In this document: positions 24,360 through 31,553 of the stretch, in pieces
Numbering within the stretch: the first letter of the stretch is position 1
How the letters are laid out: each line of letters starts with the position of its first letter
DNA from: Billgrantia bachuensis
GTDB lineage: Bacteria; Pseudomonadota; Gammaproteobacteria; Pseudomonadales; Halomonadaceae
DNA: 38,575 bases
NCBI RefSeq assembly: GCF_011742165.1
Contig: NZ_JAAQTO010000035.1
Location: 1-38,575, forward strand
Direction: 5' to 3'
Notes under the pieces: generated by a model
Databases searched by the model: none
What the model was told of the DNA's origin: nothing
The model's input: the letters and a program-made list of their open reading frames with translations, nothing else
Position numbers and translations under genes: made by a program

Positions 24360-26507
24360 TCAGTCCTCTTGGTGGGTCGGAATACGCTGCAGCCGGTCGA
24401 CGGCCTTGGCGGGTTCATGGATCTCGACGCGGCCCTTGTCGCCCGCCATGCGTGCCGCCTTCTCGTAGCGCTTGCGGCGCTTGATCATCGGTGGGCAGCG
24501 ACGGTCGTCGTGATAGGTGATCTGGCAGTCGAGGCAGTAGTGGCACTCGTTGGCATTGATATGGCCGTCCGGGTGGATGGCGGCCACCTCGCATTCGTTG
24601 GCGCATATCTGGCAGGGCGTGCCGCAGCTGCCGCGATGACGCTTGAGCCAGTCGAACAGGCGCAGGCGGGCGGGAATGGCGAGACCTGCGCCCAGCGGGC
24701 AGACGTAGCGGCAGTAGGCCTTGTGGGTGAAGGCCGAGATCGCCACCAGGCCCAGGGCATAGAGCAGGAAGCCCCATTCGCGCTGGAAGCGCAGGGTGAT
24801 GGCGGTCTTGAACGGTTCCACCTCGGCGTAGCGCTCGGCCTGCCCCAGCGAGTGCAGCGACACGGCGAACAGCGCCAGCAGGATGATGTACTTGATCGCC
24901 CATAGGCGCTCGTGCAGGCCGAAGGGAACCTCATATTGCTTGACGCCCAGCTTGCGTGCGGCCTTGTTGACCAGGTCCTGCAGCGCGCCGAAGGGGCACA
25001 GCCAGCCGCAGAACACGCCGCGGCCCCACAGCAGCAGGCTCACCGCCACGAACGACCAAAGGATGAACAGCATCGGGTCGATCAGGAACGACTCCCAGCT
25101 GAAGCCGGTGATCAGCGAATTGGTGAAGGTGAGTACGTTGACCACCGAGAGCTGGGCCAGCGAGTACCAACCAATGAACACCAAGGTGTAGACCAGGAAG
25201 CCCAGGCGCAGCGGGCGCATGATGTACGGGTAGCGCACCAACACGTCCTGGAACAGCATGATGACGGTGAGCACCGCAAGGCCCAGGCCGAGTACGGCGA
25301 TCTGGAACGCCTTGTCGCGCCACACCTGGACCCAGATCGGCTCCTCCTTGGGCGGCTCGGGCCGTTCGATATAGGCCTCGGGCACGCTGTAGTCGGCGCT
25401 GAAGCGGCTGAATTCGGTATCCAGCGGGCCGGAAGCGCGGCGCACCAGCAGCTCGAGCTGCCACGGCCGGCCCGGATCGAAGGCGGCGCCTTCGCGAATG
25501 ATGAATACGTCGCGCTCGGCGAAGTCGGGCGCGCCCTCGATCGACAGATTGCCCAGGCGGATGTGGTCGCGGTCGTGGAAGCTGACGGTGGTGTTGCCCT
25601 GGCTGAGCTCCAGGCGGTCGAAGATGCCGCCGCGCACGTAGCCCGAGCCCTTGAACGAATAGTCGCCGCGGCCCATCACCGCGATGGCGTGCTCGCCCTC
25701 GTCGAGCCGGGCCATCAGCTGCTCGTAGACGTTGTTGCCGAGCAGGTTGCGGCCGGCGGTGGGCGGGTTGAGGTAGGTGTAGAACAGCTCGATGAAGGTG
25801 CGGTCCGCCGGCTGAGGCGTATGCAGGTAATGCTCGGCGGGCGTGCCGACGAAAGTCTCGTCCACTTTGCCATGGTTCAGGTGGAAACGCCGGATGGTGC
25901 CGTCGCCGGTGAGCGTTCCCCAGTCGGCGGGGGCGTAGATGTCCTCGAGTACTCGGGCCGGAGGGGTGGTGGAGGGGTCGGCGATCAGCCCCTGCTCGGC
26001 GGCCACCTGGCGCGCCGCGCGCAGTATGGTGTCGCTGACCACGATGACGGTGACGGTGGCGCCGGAGATGGCGTCGAGGTTGTCGCCGACCTTGAGCCGG
26101 TCGTTGACGTGGGCGCCCACGTGCGCGTCGGCGAAGCCCTCCAGCTTGGCCTCGGGGATGCCCACCAGCATGATAGGCTCCTCGTGGCCGAGGATGTCGG
26201 CCAGCACGATGCGCCCTTCCAGGTCGATGCCCACCAGCAGGTTGACCGGCTTGCCCGAGTAGGCGGGGATAGGGGCGATATCAACGCTCTCGAAGACATA
26301 GCCCAGCGGTTCTCCCGCATCATCCAGCACCGCCATGGTGGGAAGGGTGCCTTCGGCTTCGCTCAACCGGGCCGCCTCGGGGAAACCGGGGCGAACCTGC
26401 TCCAGCTCAATGGCCATGGCCGGCAGGGTGAACAGCAGCATCAGCAGACCGATCAGCCAGGTAAGAGCCAGGGGAGACGGGGCGCTGCGCCGGGTAGCCA
26501 TGGGCAT
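24360..26507 (-). CDS. nosR: NosR, membrane iron-sulfur flavoprotein for N2O reductase
   Basis: NosR is needed for transcription and activity of NosZ, probably passing electrons to it. The 715-residue protein has a signal segment (about 14-32), a periplasmic FMN-binding domain with SGATVT (flavin attached to the second Thr), six or so membrane helices, two CP motifs (CGWLCPFGALQ and CRYVCPLGAG), and a C-terminal ferredoxin-type domain with CGTPCQICANEC and CHYCLDC clusters. Size and layout match NosR. It is the first gene of the nos operon, with nosZ 3 bp downstream and a DNR-like box upstream. Assignment is secure. Confidence 0.97.
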   Translation of the reverse strand: MPMATRRSAPSPLALTWLIGLLMLLFTLPAMAIELEQVRPGFPEAARLSEAEGTLPTMAVLDDAGEPLGYVFESVDIAPIPAYSGKPVNLLVGIDLEGRIVLADILGHEEPIMLVGIPEAKLEGFADAHVGAHVNDRLKVGDNLDAISGATVTVIVVSDTILRAARQVAAEQGLIADPSTTPPARVLEDIYAPADWGTLTGDGTIRRFHLNHGKVDETFVGTPAEHYLHTPQPADRTFIELFYTYLNPPTAGRNLLGNNVYEQLMARLDEGEHAIAVMGRGDYSFKGSGYVRGGIFDRLELSQGNTTVSFHDRDHIRLGNLSIEGAPDFAERDVFIIREGAAFDPGRPWQLELLVRRASGPLDTEFSRFSADYSVPEAYIERPEPPKEEPIWVQVWRDKAFQIAVLGLGLAVLTVIMLFQDVLVRYPYIMRPLRLGFLVYTLVFIGWYSLAQLSVVNVLTFTNSLITGFSWESFLIDPMLFILWSFVAVSLLLWGRGVFCGWLCPFGALQDLVNKAARKLGVKQYEVPFGLHERLWAIKYIILLALFAVSLHSLGQAERYAEVEPFKTAITLRFQREWGFLLYALGLVAISAFTHKAYCRYVCPLGAGLAIPARLRLFDWLKRHRGSCGTPCQICANECEVAAIHPDGHINANECHYCLDCQITYHDDRRCPPMIKRRKRYEKAARMAGDKGRVEIHEPAKAVDRLQRIPTHQED

Positions 26508-26619
26508 TCCTTGTTTTCCTTACCTGCATGGCCCCGAAGGGGGCTGTTCGCTTAACAGGTATGTGAAATATGTCTTTTGTTGCTGAGGCCTATATTGCCA
26601 GCTGCTCCTGGCGCTGGAA

Positions 26620-26633
26620 TTGACGTGGGTCAT
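26620..26633 (-). promoter_or_regulatory. FNR/DNR-like box upstream of nosR
   Basis: TTGACGTGGGTCAT fits TTGAC-N4-GTCAA with one mismatch. It overlaps a perfect 12-bp palindrome GGGTCATGACCC (26627-26638). With its centre at -41.5 the transcript would begin near 26585, with CAATAT at 26592-26597 as -10 (weak), giving a leader of about 78 nt to nosR. The 321-bp gap 26508-26828 otherwise holds only a terminator-like hairpin for the cytochrome gene and no ORF I can support. Confidence 0.65.
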
Positions 26634-26790
26634 GACCCGAGTGATGGAAGCCGAAGCCTCTGTGGGTAACCCTAAAGGGGTAGGAGAGGTGGCGGAGCGA
26701 AAAGCACCGGAAGTGCGGGGAGGATGTGCGGGAGAGAGGGCCGACTAAAGACGGGGTGCCATGCCGCGAATGCGACATGGCGCCCCTTTA

Positions 26791-26816
26791 CCAGGCTTGC
26801 AAGGCGCCAAGCCTGG
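26791..26816 (-). terminator. Hairpin after the c5-type cytochrome gene
   Basis: CCAGGCTTG (26791-26799) pairs with CAAGCCTGG (26808-26816), a perfect nine-base stem 13 bp after the cytochrome stop on the minus strand. A T tract is missing, so the termination role is only probable. Confidence 0.5.
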
Positions 26817-26828
26817 GTGCGAATAGGC

Positions 26829-27140
26829 TTACAGTACCGGTTCGACCATGTAGTCGACCGCGGCCTGGACTTCCTCGTCGCTCAGGCCCATCTGGCCACC
26901 CTTGGGCGGCATGGCGCCGATGCCTTCGATGGCGTGGGTGTAGAGTGTGTCGATGCCCTGCTCCACGCGCGGTGCCCAGGCGTCCGCGTCGCCGCGGATC
27001 GGGGCGCCGGCGGCACCGGTCATGTGGCAGGCCATGCAGGCCTGGTTGTAGATCGCCTCGCCATCGGCTTCGGCCTGAGCGGAAGCGGCGAAGGCCAGGG
27101 TTGCGGCACCGACGAGCAGGGCGGCAGACAACTTGTTCAT
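26829..27140 (-). CDS. Cytochrome c5-type small c-type cytochrome
   Basis: A 103-residue periplasmic electron carrier. The signal peptide runs to AQA-E (residue 23); the heme motif is CMACH (35-39) and the axial methionine is Met78 in GAMPPKGG. The closing helix LSDEEVQAAVDYMV is typical of c5 cytochromes. An AGGAG site stands 6 nt ahead of the ATG. It lies between nosR and nsrR on the same strand, so it may donate electrons to NosZ or NirS, which is inference. No clear FNR/DNR box is found in its own 104-bp upstream gap. NirC-like or cycB-like identity cannot be decided. Confidence 0.9.
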   Translation of the reverse strand: MNKLSAALLVGAATLAFAASAQAEADGEAIYNQACMACHMTGAAGAPIRGDADAWAPRVEQGIDTLYTHAIEGIGAMPPKGGQMGLSDEEVQAAVDYMVEPVL

Positions 27141-27244
27141 GGGTTTCTCCTGTTTCTTTTAGTTCACGGTGAAGCCAGCAGGGAGCGAAAGAGATCCGCT
27201 TGACGTCTGGTCTCGATAAAGAGCCGAAACGAATATTGGCACAA

Positions 27245-27691
27245 TCAGGCGGGGCTGGTGGCGATCTGCATCAAGCGGGCGAGCTGTGGTTGTCGCCTGC
27301 CGAGCATGTCGGCCAGCGTGTATTGATCGAGAACGCCCATGAAAGCATCCATGGCCTCATTGAGAATCGGCTTGAGCCGGCAGGCCGGGGTAATGACGCA
27401 GTCGTTGCTGTCGCGGAAGCATTCCACCAGGCCGAGTTCGTGCTCGGTGTCCCTTACCAGGCTGCCGAGGGTGATCTCCTCCGGGCGGCGATTGAGTAGC
27501 AGCCCGCCATTCTTGCCGCGGATGGTGGTGATATAGCCGCGGTGGCTGAGGTCCTGCACCACCTTCATCAGATGGTTGCGAGAGACGCCGAAGCTCTCCG
27601 CGATTTCATGAATCGTGGAGCGCTCCTCGCCCTTGACGGCGAGGAAGAGCAGTACGCGCAGCGCATAGTCGGTATAGCGGGTCAGGTGCAT
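27245..27691 (-). CDS. nsrR: Rrf2-family nitric oxide-sensing repressor NsrR
   Basis: NsrR binds an iron-sulfur cluster that reacts with NO; loss of the intact cluster releases genes for NO defence and denitrification. The 148-residue protein has the Rrf2 winged HTH (residues 25-62, with VSRNHLMKVVQDL as recognition region) and three cysteines in ECFRDSNDCVITPAC (Cys91, Cys98, Cys104), followed by RLKPIL as in E. coli NsrR. This pattern separates it from IscR. The gene has no strong ribosome site, and a perfect FNR box lies only 19 bp upstream of its ATG, over its probable -10, so FNR/DNR may repress it. Its own targets in this window are unknown. Confidence 0.92.
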   Translation of the reverse strand: MHLTRYTDYALRVLLFLAVKGEERSTIHEIAESFGVSRNHLMKVVQDLSHRGYITTIRGKNGGLLLNRRPEEITLGSLVRDTEHELGLVECFRDSNDCVITPACRLKPILNEAMDAFMGVLDQYTLADMLGRRQPQLARLMQIATSPA

Positions 27692-27709
27692 GGACAGTCC
27701 GGGATTGGC

Positions 27710-27751
27710 TTGATAAGCATCAATTTAAGTATGCTAAAACCTTCTTATCAT
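27710..27751 (+). promoter_or_regulatory. Perfect FNR box with class II promoter pointing toward hemN
   Basis: TTGATAAGCATCAA (27710-27723) is a perfect FNR/ANR consensus palindrome. On the plus strand TATCAT (27746-27751, one change from TATAAT) is placed exactly where the -10 falls when the box is at -41.5, giving a start near 27758. The next gene in this direction is hemN at 28127, so the leader would be about 370 nt. On the minus strand the same box covers the likely nsrR -10. One site may thus activate rightward and block leftward transcription. Confidence 0.75.
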
Positions 27752-27762
27752 AGCAGCACTAC

Positions 27763-27921
27763 TCACCTCGTGGCGTCCGCCTCCGAGGGAGGTGGCATCG
27801 GGTCGCATCCAGACGAACGCGCCACACAACAGAAGATCGCTGCCGTCGCGGCCAGTACATGGCCAGGCATGCCGCTCAGCCATAGTATCGACCAGCTCAG
27901 CGCCAACAGTATCGCCGCCAT
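27763..27921 (-). CDS. Possible small membrane protein (52 aa)
   Basis: The frame from ATG 27919-27921 to TGA 27763-27765 codes for 52 residues: about 33 hydrophobic ones (MAAILLALSWSILWLSGMPG, then HVLAATAAIFCCV) followed by a short polar, proline-rich tail. An AT-rich stretch upstream (TATAAA on the minus strand near 27938) could be its promoter, but no clear ribosome site is seen. It lies between nsrR and hemN, opposite to the predicted rightward leader that starts at 27758. Hydrophobic patterning and a single clean hydrophobic-polar division favour a real gene, but chance in GC-rich DNA is possible. Function unknown. Confidence 0.35.
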   Translation of the reverse strand: MAAILLALSWSILWLSGMPGHVLAATAAIFCCVARSSGCDPMPPPSEADATR

Positions 27922-28009
27922 GCGCTTGGCATAAGTGGTATTTTATATACATATTCATAGTTTTTGCCAAGGCCAGCGTCGATACAACCGCTTCGTGAAC
28001 CGCGCAAAC

Positions 28010-28023
28010 TTGACCCCGGACAA
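28010..28023 (+). promoter_or_regulatory. Weak FNR/DNR-like box close to hemN
   Basis: TTGACCCCGGACAA has the left half-site TTGAC and a right half with one mismatch (GACAA for GTCAA). At -41.5 it would give a start near 28058 with GATACC as a poor -10. It could serve as a second, nearer promoter for hemN in place of, or besides, the perfect box at 27710-27723. Confidence 0.3.
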
Positions 28024-28126
28024 GAGAAGGGCGAGCTGTCGCGACGATACCGATTGCCGCTGTCATACTCGCTGACATCAGGCATGACGCGCTCCATGCC
28101 GACGTTTCAAGAGGCCGTTTTCGATC

Positions 28127-29512
28127 ATGCAAGACGATCTGCTGTTCAATCGCCCGCTGGTAGAGAAGTACGACCGTCCGGGCCCTCGCTATACGTCCTA
28201 TCCGACGGCGCCCCAATTCCATGCGGCCTTCGCCGAGGACGACTACCGCTCCGCTGCCGAGCGCAGCAATCGTGTCGCCGCGCCCAAGCCGCTGTCGGTC
28301 TATGTGCATATCCCGTTCTGCAAGAGCCTGTGCTACTACTGCGCCTGCAACAAGATCATTACTCATAACACCGAACGGGCGGCCGAGTACCTCGGGTGGC
28401 TGAAGCAGGAGATCGGTGTGCAGGGCGCGCTGTTCGACGAGGGGCGGCGCATGACCCAACTGCACCTGGGCGGCGGCACGCCCACCTACCTGAGCAATGC
28501 CCAGCTCGGCGAGCTGATGGCGGCCCTCGACGAGGCCTTTCATTTTGCCGAGCCCGCCGCGCGCGAGTTCTCGCTCGAGGTCGACCCGCGTACCGTCACG
28601 CCCGAGCAAATCCATGAGCTCCACGACCTCGGCTTCAATCGCCTGAGCTTCGGCGTGCAGGACTTCGATCCCGACGTGCAGAAGGCGGTCAACCGCGTAC
28701 AGAGCGAGGAGCAGGTGATCGAGCTGGTGGAGGCGGCGCGCGAGGCCGGCTTCCAGTCGGTCAGCGTGGACTTGATCTACGGCCTGCCGCTGCAGACGGT
28801 GGCGAGCTTTGACACCACCCTGGCGAAGATAATTGCCCTGCGCCCCGACCGCATCGCCGCCTACAGCTATGCCCACCTGCCGGAGCTGTTCAAGGCCCAG
28901 CGGCTGATCCGACCCGAGGACATGCCGCCGCCGGAGCGCAAGCTGGAGCTGCTCGAACTCACCATTCGCCGCTTGACCGCTGCCGGCTACGTCTACATCG
29001 GCATGGATCACTTCGCCCTGCCTGGCGATGAACTGACCCTGGCCAAGGAGAACGGTACCTTGCAGCGCAACTTCCAGGGTTACTCGACCCACGCCGACTG
29101 CGACATGATCGGCCTGGGTATTACCTCCATCGGCAAGGTCGGCGACAGCTACAGCCAGAACGTCAAGGAGACCGCCCAGTACCAGGCGCGCCTGGAGAGC
29201 GGGCGGCTGCCGGTGATGCGCGGTTATCGACTCAACGACGACGATCGCCTGCGCCGCGACGTGATCAATGCCCTGATGTGCCACGGCCGCATCGACTTCG
29301 CCGCCATCGAAGCGCGCCACGACATCACCTTCCGCGACTATTTCGCCGACGCCCTCGGCGAACTCGAGGAGATGCAGGCGGATGGCCTGCTTTCGCTCCA
29401 TGACGGTGCCGTCGAAGTGCTGCCCGCCGGGCGCTTGATGATGCGCAACATGGCGATGGCCTTCGACGCCTACCTCAGGCCGAACGAAGGGCGCTTCTCA
29501 CGAACCGTGTGA
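28127..29512 (+). CDS. hemN: Oxygen-independent coproporphyrinogen III oxidase
   Basis: HemN is a radical SAM enzyme that turns coproporphyrinogen III into protoporphyrinogen IX without oxygen, in the cytosol, and is needed for heme under denitrifying conditions. The 461-residue protein has the SAM cluster motif CKSLCYYCAC (Cys65, Cys69, Cys72), the RYTSYPTAP N-terminal segment and LHLGGGTPTYLS, all typical of true HemN. ATG 28127 agrees with the family start. Its stop overlaps the GTG of a short NorR-type HTH frame. Regulation by FNR/DNR is likely through the boxes upstream. Assignment is secure. Confidence 0.96.
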   Translation: MQDDLLFNRPLVEKYDRPGPRYTSYPTAPQFHAAFAEDDYRSAAERSNRVAAPKPLSVYVHIPFCKSLCYYCACNKIITHNTERAAEYLGWLKQEIGVQGALFDEGRRMTQLHLGGGTPTYLSNAQLGELMAALDEAFHFAEPAAREFSLEVDPRTVTPEQIHELHDLGFNRLSFGVQDFDPDVQKAVNRVQSEEQVIELVEAAREAGFQSVSVDLIYGLPLQTVASFDTTLAKIIALRPDRIAAYSYAHLPELFKAQRLIRPEDMPPPERKLELLELTIRRLTAAGYVYIGMDHFALPGDELTLAKENGTLQRNFQGYSTHADCDMIGLGITSIGKVGDSYSQNVKETAQYQARLESGRLPVMRGYRLNDDDRLRRDVINALMCHGRIDFAAIEARHDITFRDYFADALGELEEMQADGLLSLHDGAVEVLPAGRLMMRNMAMAFDAYLRPNEGRFSRTV

Positions 29513-29709
29513 AACCTCCTCTTGCATACCAGCCGAAACGGCGTCCCGTGGGGCGCCGTTTTCATGAGCCGACCGAGTTTCAGACAGTGCGCTATGCCAT
29601 CCTCCTGGCCCTGGCTGCCTGCGACGGCAGCTGGGCGGGTGCCGCCAGGCGGCTCGACGTCGACCCCAGCAACCTGCACAAGCTGGCACGCCGGCTGGGA
29701 ATAAAGTAG
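29509..29709 (+). CDS. Orphan NorR-type Fis-like DNA-binding domain (66 aa)
   Basis: From GTG 29509 (overlapping the hemN stop as GTGA) the frame codes for 66 residues. Residues 28-66 (VRYAILLALAACDGSW, then AGAARRLDVDPSNLHKLARR and LGIK) closely resemble the C-terminal HTH of NorR, the NO-responsive sigma-54 activator, which ends with a W-A-A-x-A-R-x-L-x-x-D-x-x-N-L-H-R-L-A-K-R-L-G-L-K pattern. The GAF and AAA+ domains of NorR are missing, since hemN occupies the upstream DNA. It is either a remnant of a lost norR or a small stand-alone DNA-binding protein translated with hemN. The first 25 residues are basic and unrelated. Existence as an expressed protein is uncertain. Confidence 0.6.
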   Translation: MKPPLAYQPKRRPVGRRFHEPTEFQTVRYAILLALAACDGSWAGAARRLDVDPSNLHKLARRLGIK

Positions 29710-29730
29710 CCTTCGGCTTTTCAAGAACGG

Positions 29731-29770
29731 AAAAATGGTTATATACTGAACTGTCTAGTATTCCATTTTT
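29731..29770. promoter_or_regulatory. Nested palindrome (operator-like) in the ABC operon promoter
   Basis: AAAAATGG (29731-29738) mirrors CCATTTTT (29763-29770), and inside it ATACT (29743-29747) mirrors AGTAT (29757-29761); both pairs share a centre near 29751. It lies in an AT-rich island, and TATAGT (29776-29781) just behind it could be a -10, so a bound repressor would cover the -35 region. It may be the operator of an unlinked regulator; as a terminator for the hemN transcript it lacks a GC stem. Confidence 0.5.
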
Positions 29771-29797
29771 GAATATATAGTTGTTCCGGACGCTCAT

Positions 29798-30574
29798 ATG
29801 CAGCTTCAGTTCGAACGGGTCACCAAGTCCTTCGGCGACCTGAAGGTGATCGACACCTTCGACACAACCATTCGCGACGGCGAAATCGTTGCCCTGGTCG
29901 GTCCGTCCGGCTGCGGCAAGTCGACGCTGTTGCACATGGTCGCGGGCCTGCAGAGCGCGACCGGGGGGCAGGTGAAAGCCGACGGTCGTTCGGTCGAGCG
30001 TCCGGCGCCCGAGCGCACCCTGGTCTTCCAGGAGCATGCGCTCTATCCATGGATGACGCTCAGGCAAAACGTTGCCCTGGCGCTGGAGTTCCAGGGGCGG
30101 CCGGCGGGCGAGGCACACAAACAGGCCGTTCAGTGGCTGGCGCGGGTCAAGCTCGACGGCTTCGAGGACTACTACCCGCATCAGGTCTCAGGCGGCATGC
30201 GCCAACGCTGCGCCCTGGCCAGGGCCTTCATCGCCCGGCCCAAGGTGCTGCTGCTCGACGAGCCCTTCGGCGCCCTCGATGCATTGACCCGCTTGACGCT
30301 GCAGAGCGTGCTCAAGGATCTGATCGAGGAGGAGCGGCCCACCGTGGTGCTGGTCACCCACGACGTGGACGAGGCGCTCTACCTCGCCGACCGCGTGCTG
30401 GTCTTCAGCCACCGCCCGGCGCGAGTGCTCGAGGAGTTTACCCTCGGGCACATTCCCAAAACCCATGACCTTTCGGCCTTCGCCGGGATTCGCCGGGAGG
30501 TGCTCTCGCTGCTCGGCATCGATACGCAGGCCCAGGAAACCGAACGTCAAACCGAAAAAGGAGACGTGCAATGA
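29798..30574 (+). CDS. ABC transporter ATP-binding protein, NitT/TauT type
   Basis: The ATPase of an importer of the nitrate/sulfonate/taurine family (SsuB/TauB/ThiZ-like). The 258-residue protein has Walker A GPSGCGKST (about 35-43), the family Q-loop FQEHALYPWMT, the signature SGGMRQRCALARAF and Walker B VLLLDEPFGALD, then the switch VTHDVDEAL. Its stop overlaps the start of the binding protein (ATGA). Together with the next two genes it forms a complete ABC importer in the order ATPase, binding protein, permease. The promoter has a nested palindrome. Substrate unknown; position between anaerobic genes suggests a need during denitrification, which is inference. Confidence 0.92.
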   Translation: MQLQFERVTKSFGDLKVIDTFDTTIRDGEIVALVGPSGCGKSTLLHMVAGLQSATGGQVKADGRSVERPAPERTLVFQEHALYPWMTLRQNVALALEFQGRPAGEAHKQAVQWLARVKLDGFEDYYPHQVSGGMRQRCALARAFIARPKVLLLDEPFGALDALTRLTLQSVLKDLIEEERPTVVLVTHDVDEALYLADRVLVFSHRPARVLEEFTLGHIPKTHDLSAFAGIRREVLSLLGIDTQAQETERQTEKGDVQ

Positions 30575-31551
30575 CACGTTGGCTCATCGCTCCCCTGCTG
30601 TCTCTGCTGCTGGCCGCCCCGCTGTTCGCCAACGAACCGCTCCGGGTCGGCTATGTGCGCGTGATGGACGACGCCCAGGTGATGCTCGCCCAGGAGGCTG
30701 GGCTCTACGAGAAGTACGGCCTCGACGCCGAGCTGATCGAGTTCAGCTCGGGTACCGACCTGATCAAGGGCATCGTCGGCGGCCAGCTCGACCTCGGCGT
30801 GCTTGGCTTCTCCAATGCCTTTACCTGGGCCGGTCGCGGTGCCGACCTGCGCATCGTCGGCGGCGCCCAGCGTGGCTACCATGCGCTGCTGGCCCGCGAG
30901 GACGCCGGCATCGACGAGGTGGCCGACCTGGCCGGCAAGAGTCTGGCATCGCAGAAGCAGGGCAGCACCGCGGACATCGTGCTCAAAGGCGTGACCCTGG
31001 CCGATGCCGGACTTTCGCCGGACGACCTCAACATCATGGGCGTGGCGCCTTCGGTGGCAGTCCAGTCGCTGGCCGGTGGCCGCGTGGATGCCGCCTTCCT
31101 GTTCGAGCCCTACGCGCGCATCGCCCAGCTGCAGGCGCCGGTCAAGGAGATCTACGAGATCGGCGAGGTATGGCCGTTCCCGTGCATGGTGGTGATCACC
31201 TCCGCCGAGACGCTGGAGAACCGTCGCGACGTGCTGTGGGCGGCGATGGATGCCCAGCGCGAGGCGATCGACATGCTCGAGAACTCGCCGGAGGAGGCCG
31301 CGCCCTACATCACCCCCTATTTCGTCAACGACGCGGTAATCGAAGCGCGCGACGGCAGCACGGTGCCCAGCGAAGAGGTAATCGCGCAGGCCATCGCCAC
31401 CAACGACTTCAGCGCCGAACTCACCGAGGACGACATCGCGCGCATGAAGGAGCTGGCCGAGATCATGCAGGCACAGGGCATCCTCGAGGGTGAGACCTTC
31501 GACGTGGATGCGCTGCTGGATCTCACCTGGCAGGAAGAGCGCGAACTTTGA
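30571..31551 (+). CDS. Periplasmic substrate-binding protein of NMT1/SsuA type
   Basis: A 326-residue binding protein with a signal peptide cut at LFA-N (about residue 21) and the fold of the NMT1/SsuA/TauA group: RVGYVRVMDDAQVMLAQEAGLYEKYGLDAELIEF at the N-terminus, a hinge region GGQLDLGVLGF, and the GGRVDAAFLFEPY segment. Relatives bind alkane sulfonates, taurine, nitrate/bicarbonate, thiamine precursors or aromatic compounds, so substrate cannot be read off. The C-terminus is acidic. ATGA overlap couples it to the ATPase. It is not NrtA-like in length (NrtA is longer), so nitrate uptake is unlikely. Confidence 0.9.
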   Translation: MTRWLIAPLLSLLLAAPLFANEPLRVGYVRVMDDAQVMLAQEAGLYEKYGLDAELIEFSSGTDLIKGIVGGQLDLGVLGFSNAFTWAGRGADLRIVGGAQRGYHALLAREDAGIDEVADLAGKSLASQKQGSTADIVLKGVTLADAGLSPDDLNIMGVAPSVAVQSLAGGRVDAAFLFEPYARIAQLQAPVKEIYEIGEVWPFPCMVVITSAETLENRRDVLWAAMDAQREAIDMLENSPEEAAPYITPYFVNDAVIEARDGSTVPSEEVIAQAIATNDFSAELTEDDIARMKELAEIMQAQGILEGETFDVDALLDLTWQEEREL

Positions 31552-31553
31552 GC

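Noticed and set aside
27160..27230. FNR/DNR box upstream of the c5-type cytochrome
   Set aside because: A TTGAC half-site is present near 27199, but the second half (GGTCT) does not match.
27734..29401. 555-residue minus-strand frame opposite hemN
   Set aside because: It mirrors the codons of hemN, which has full family motifs. High GC often leaves the antisense frame open.
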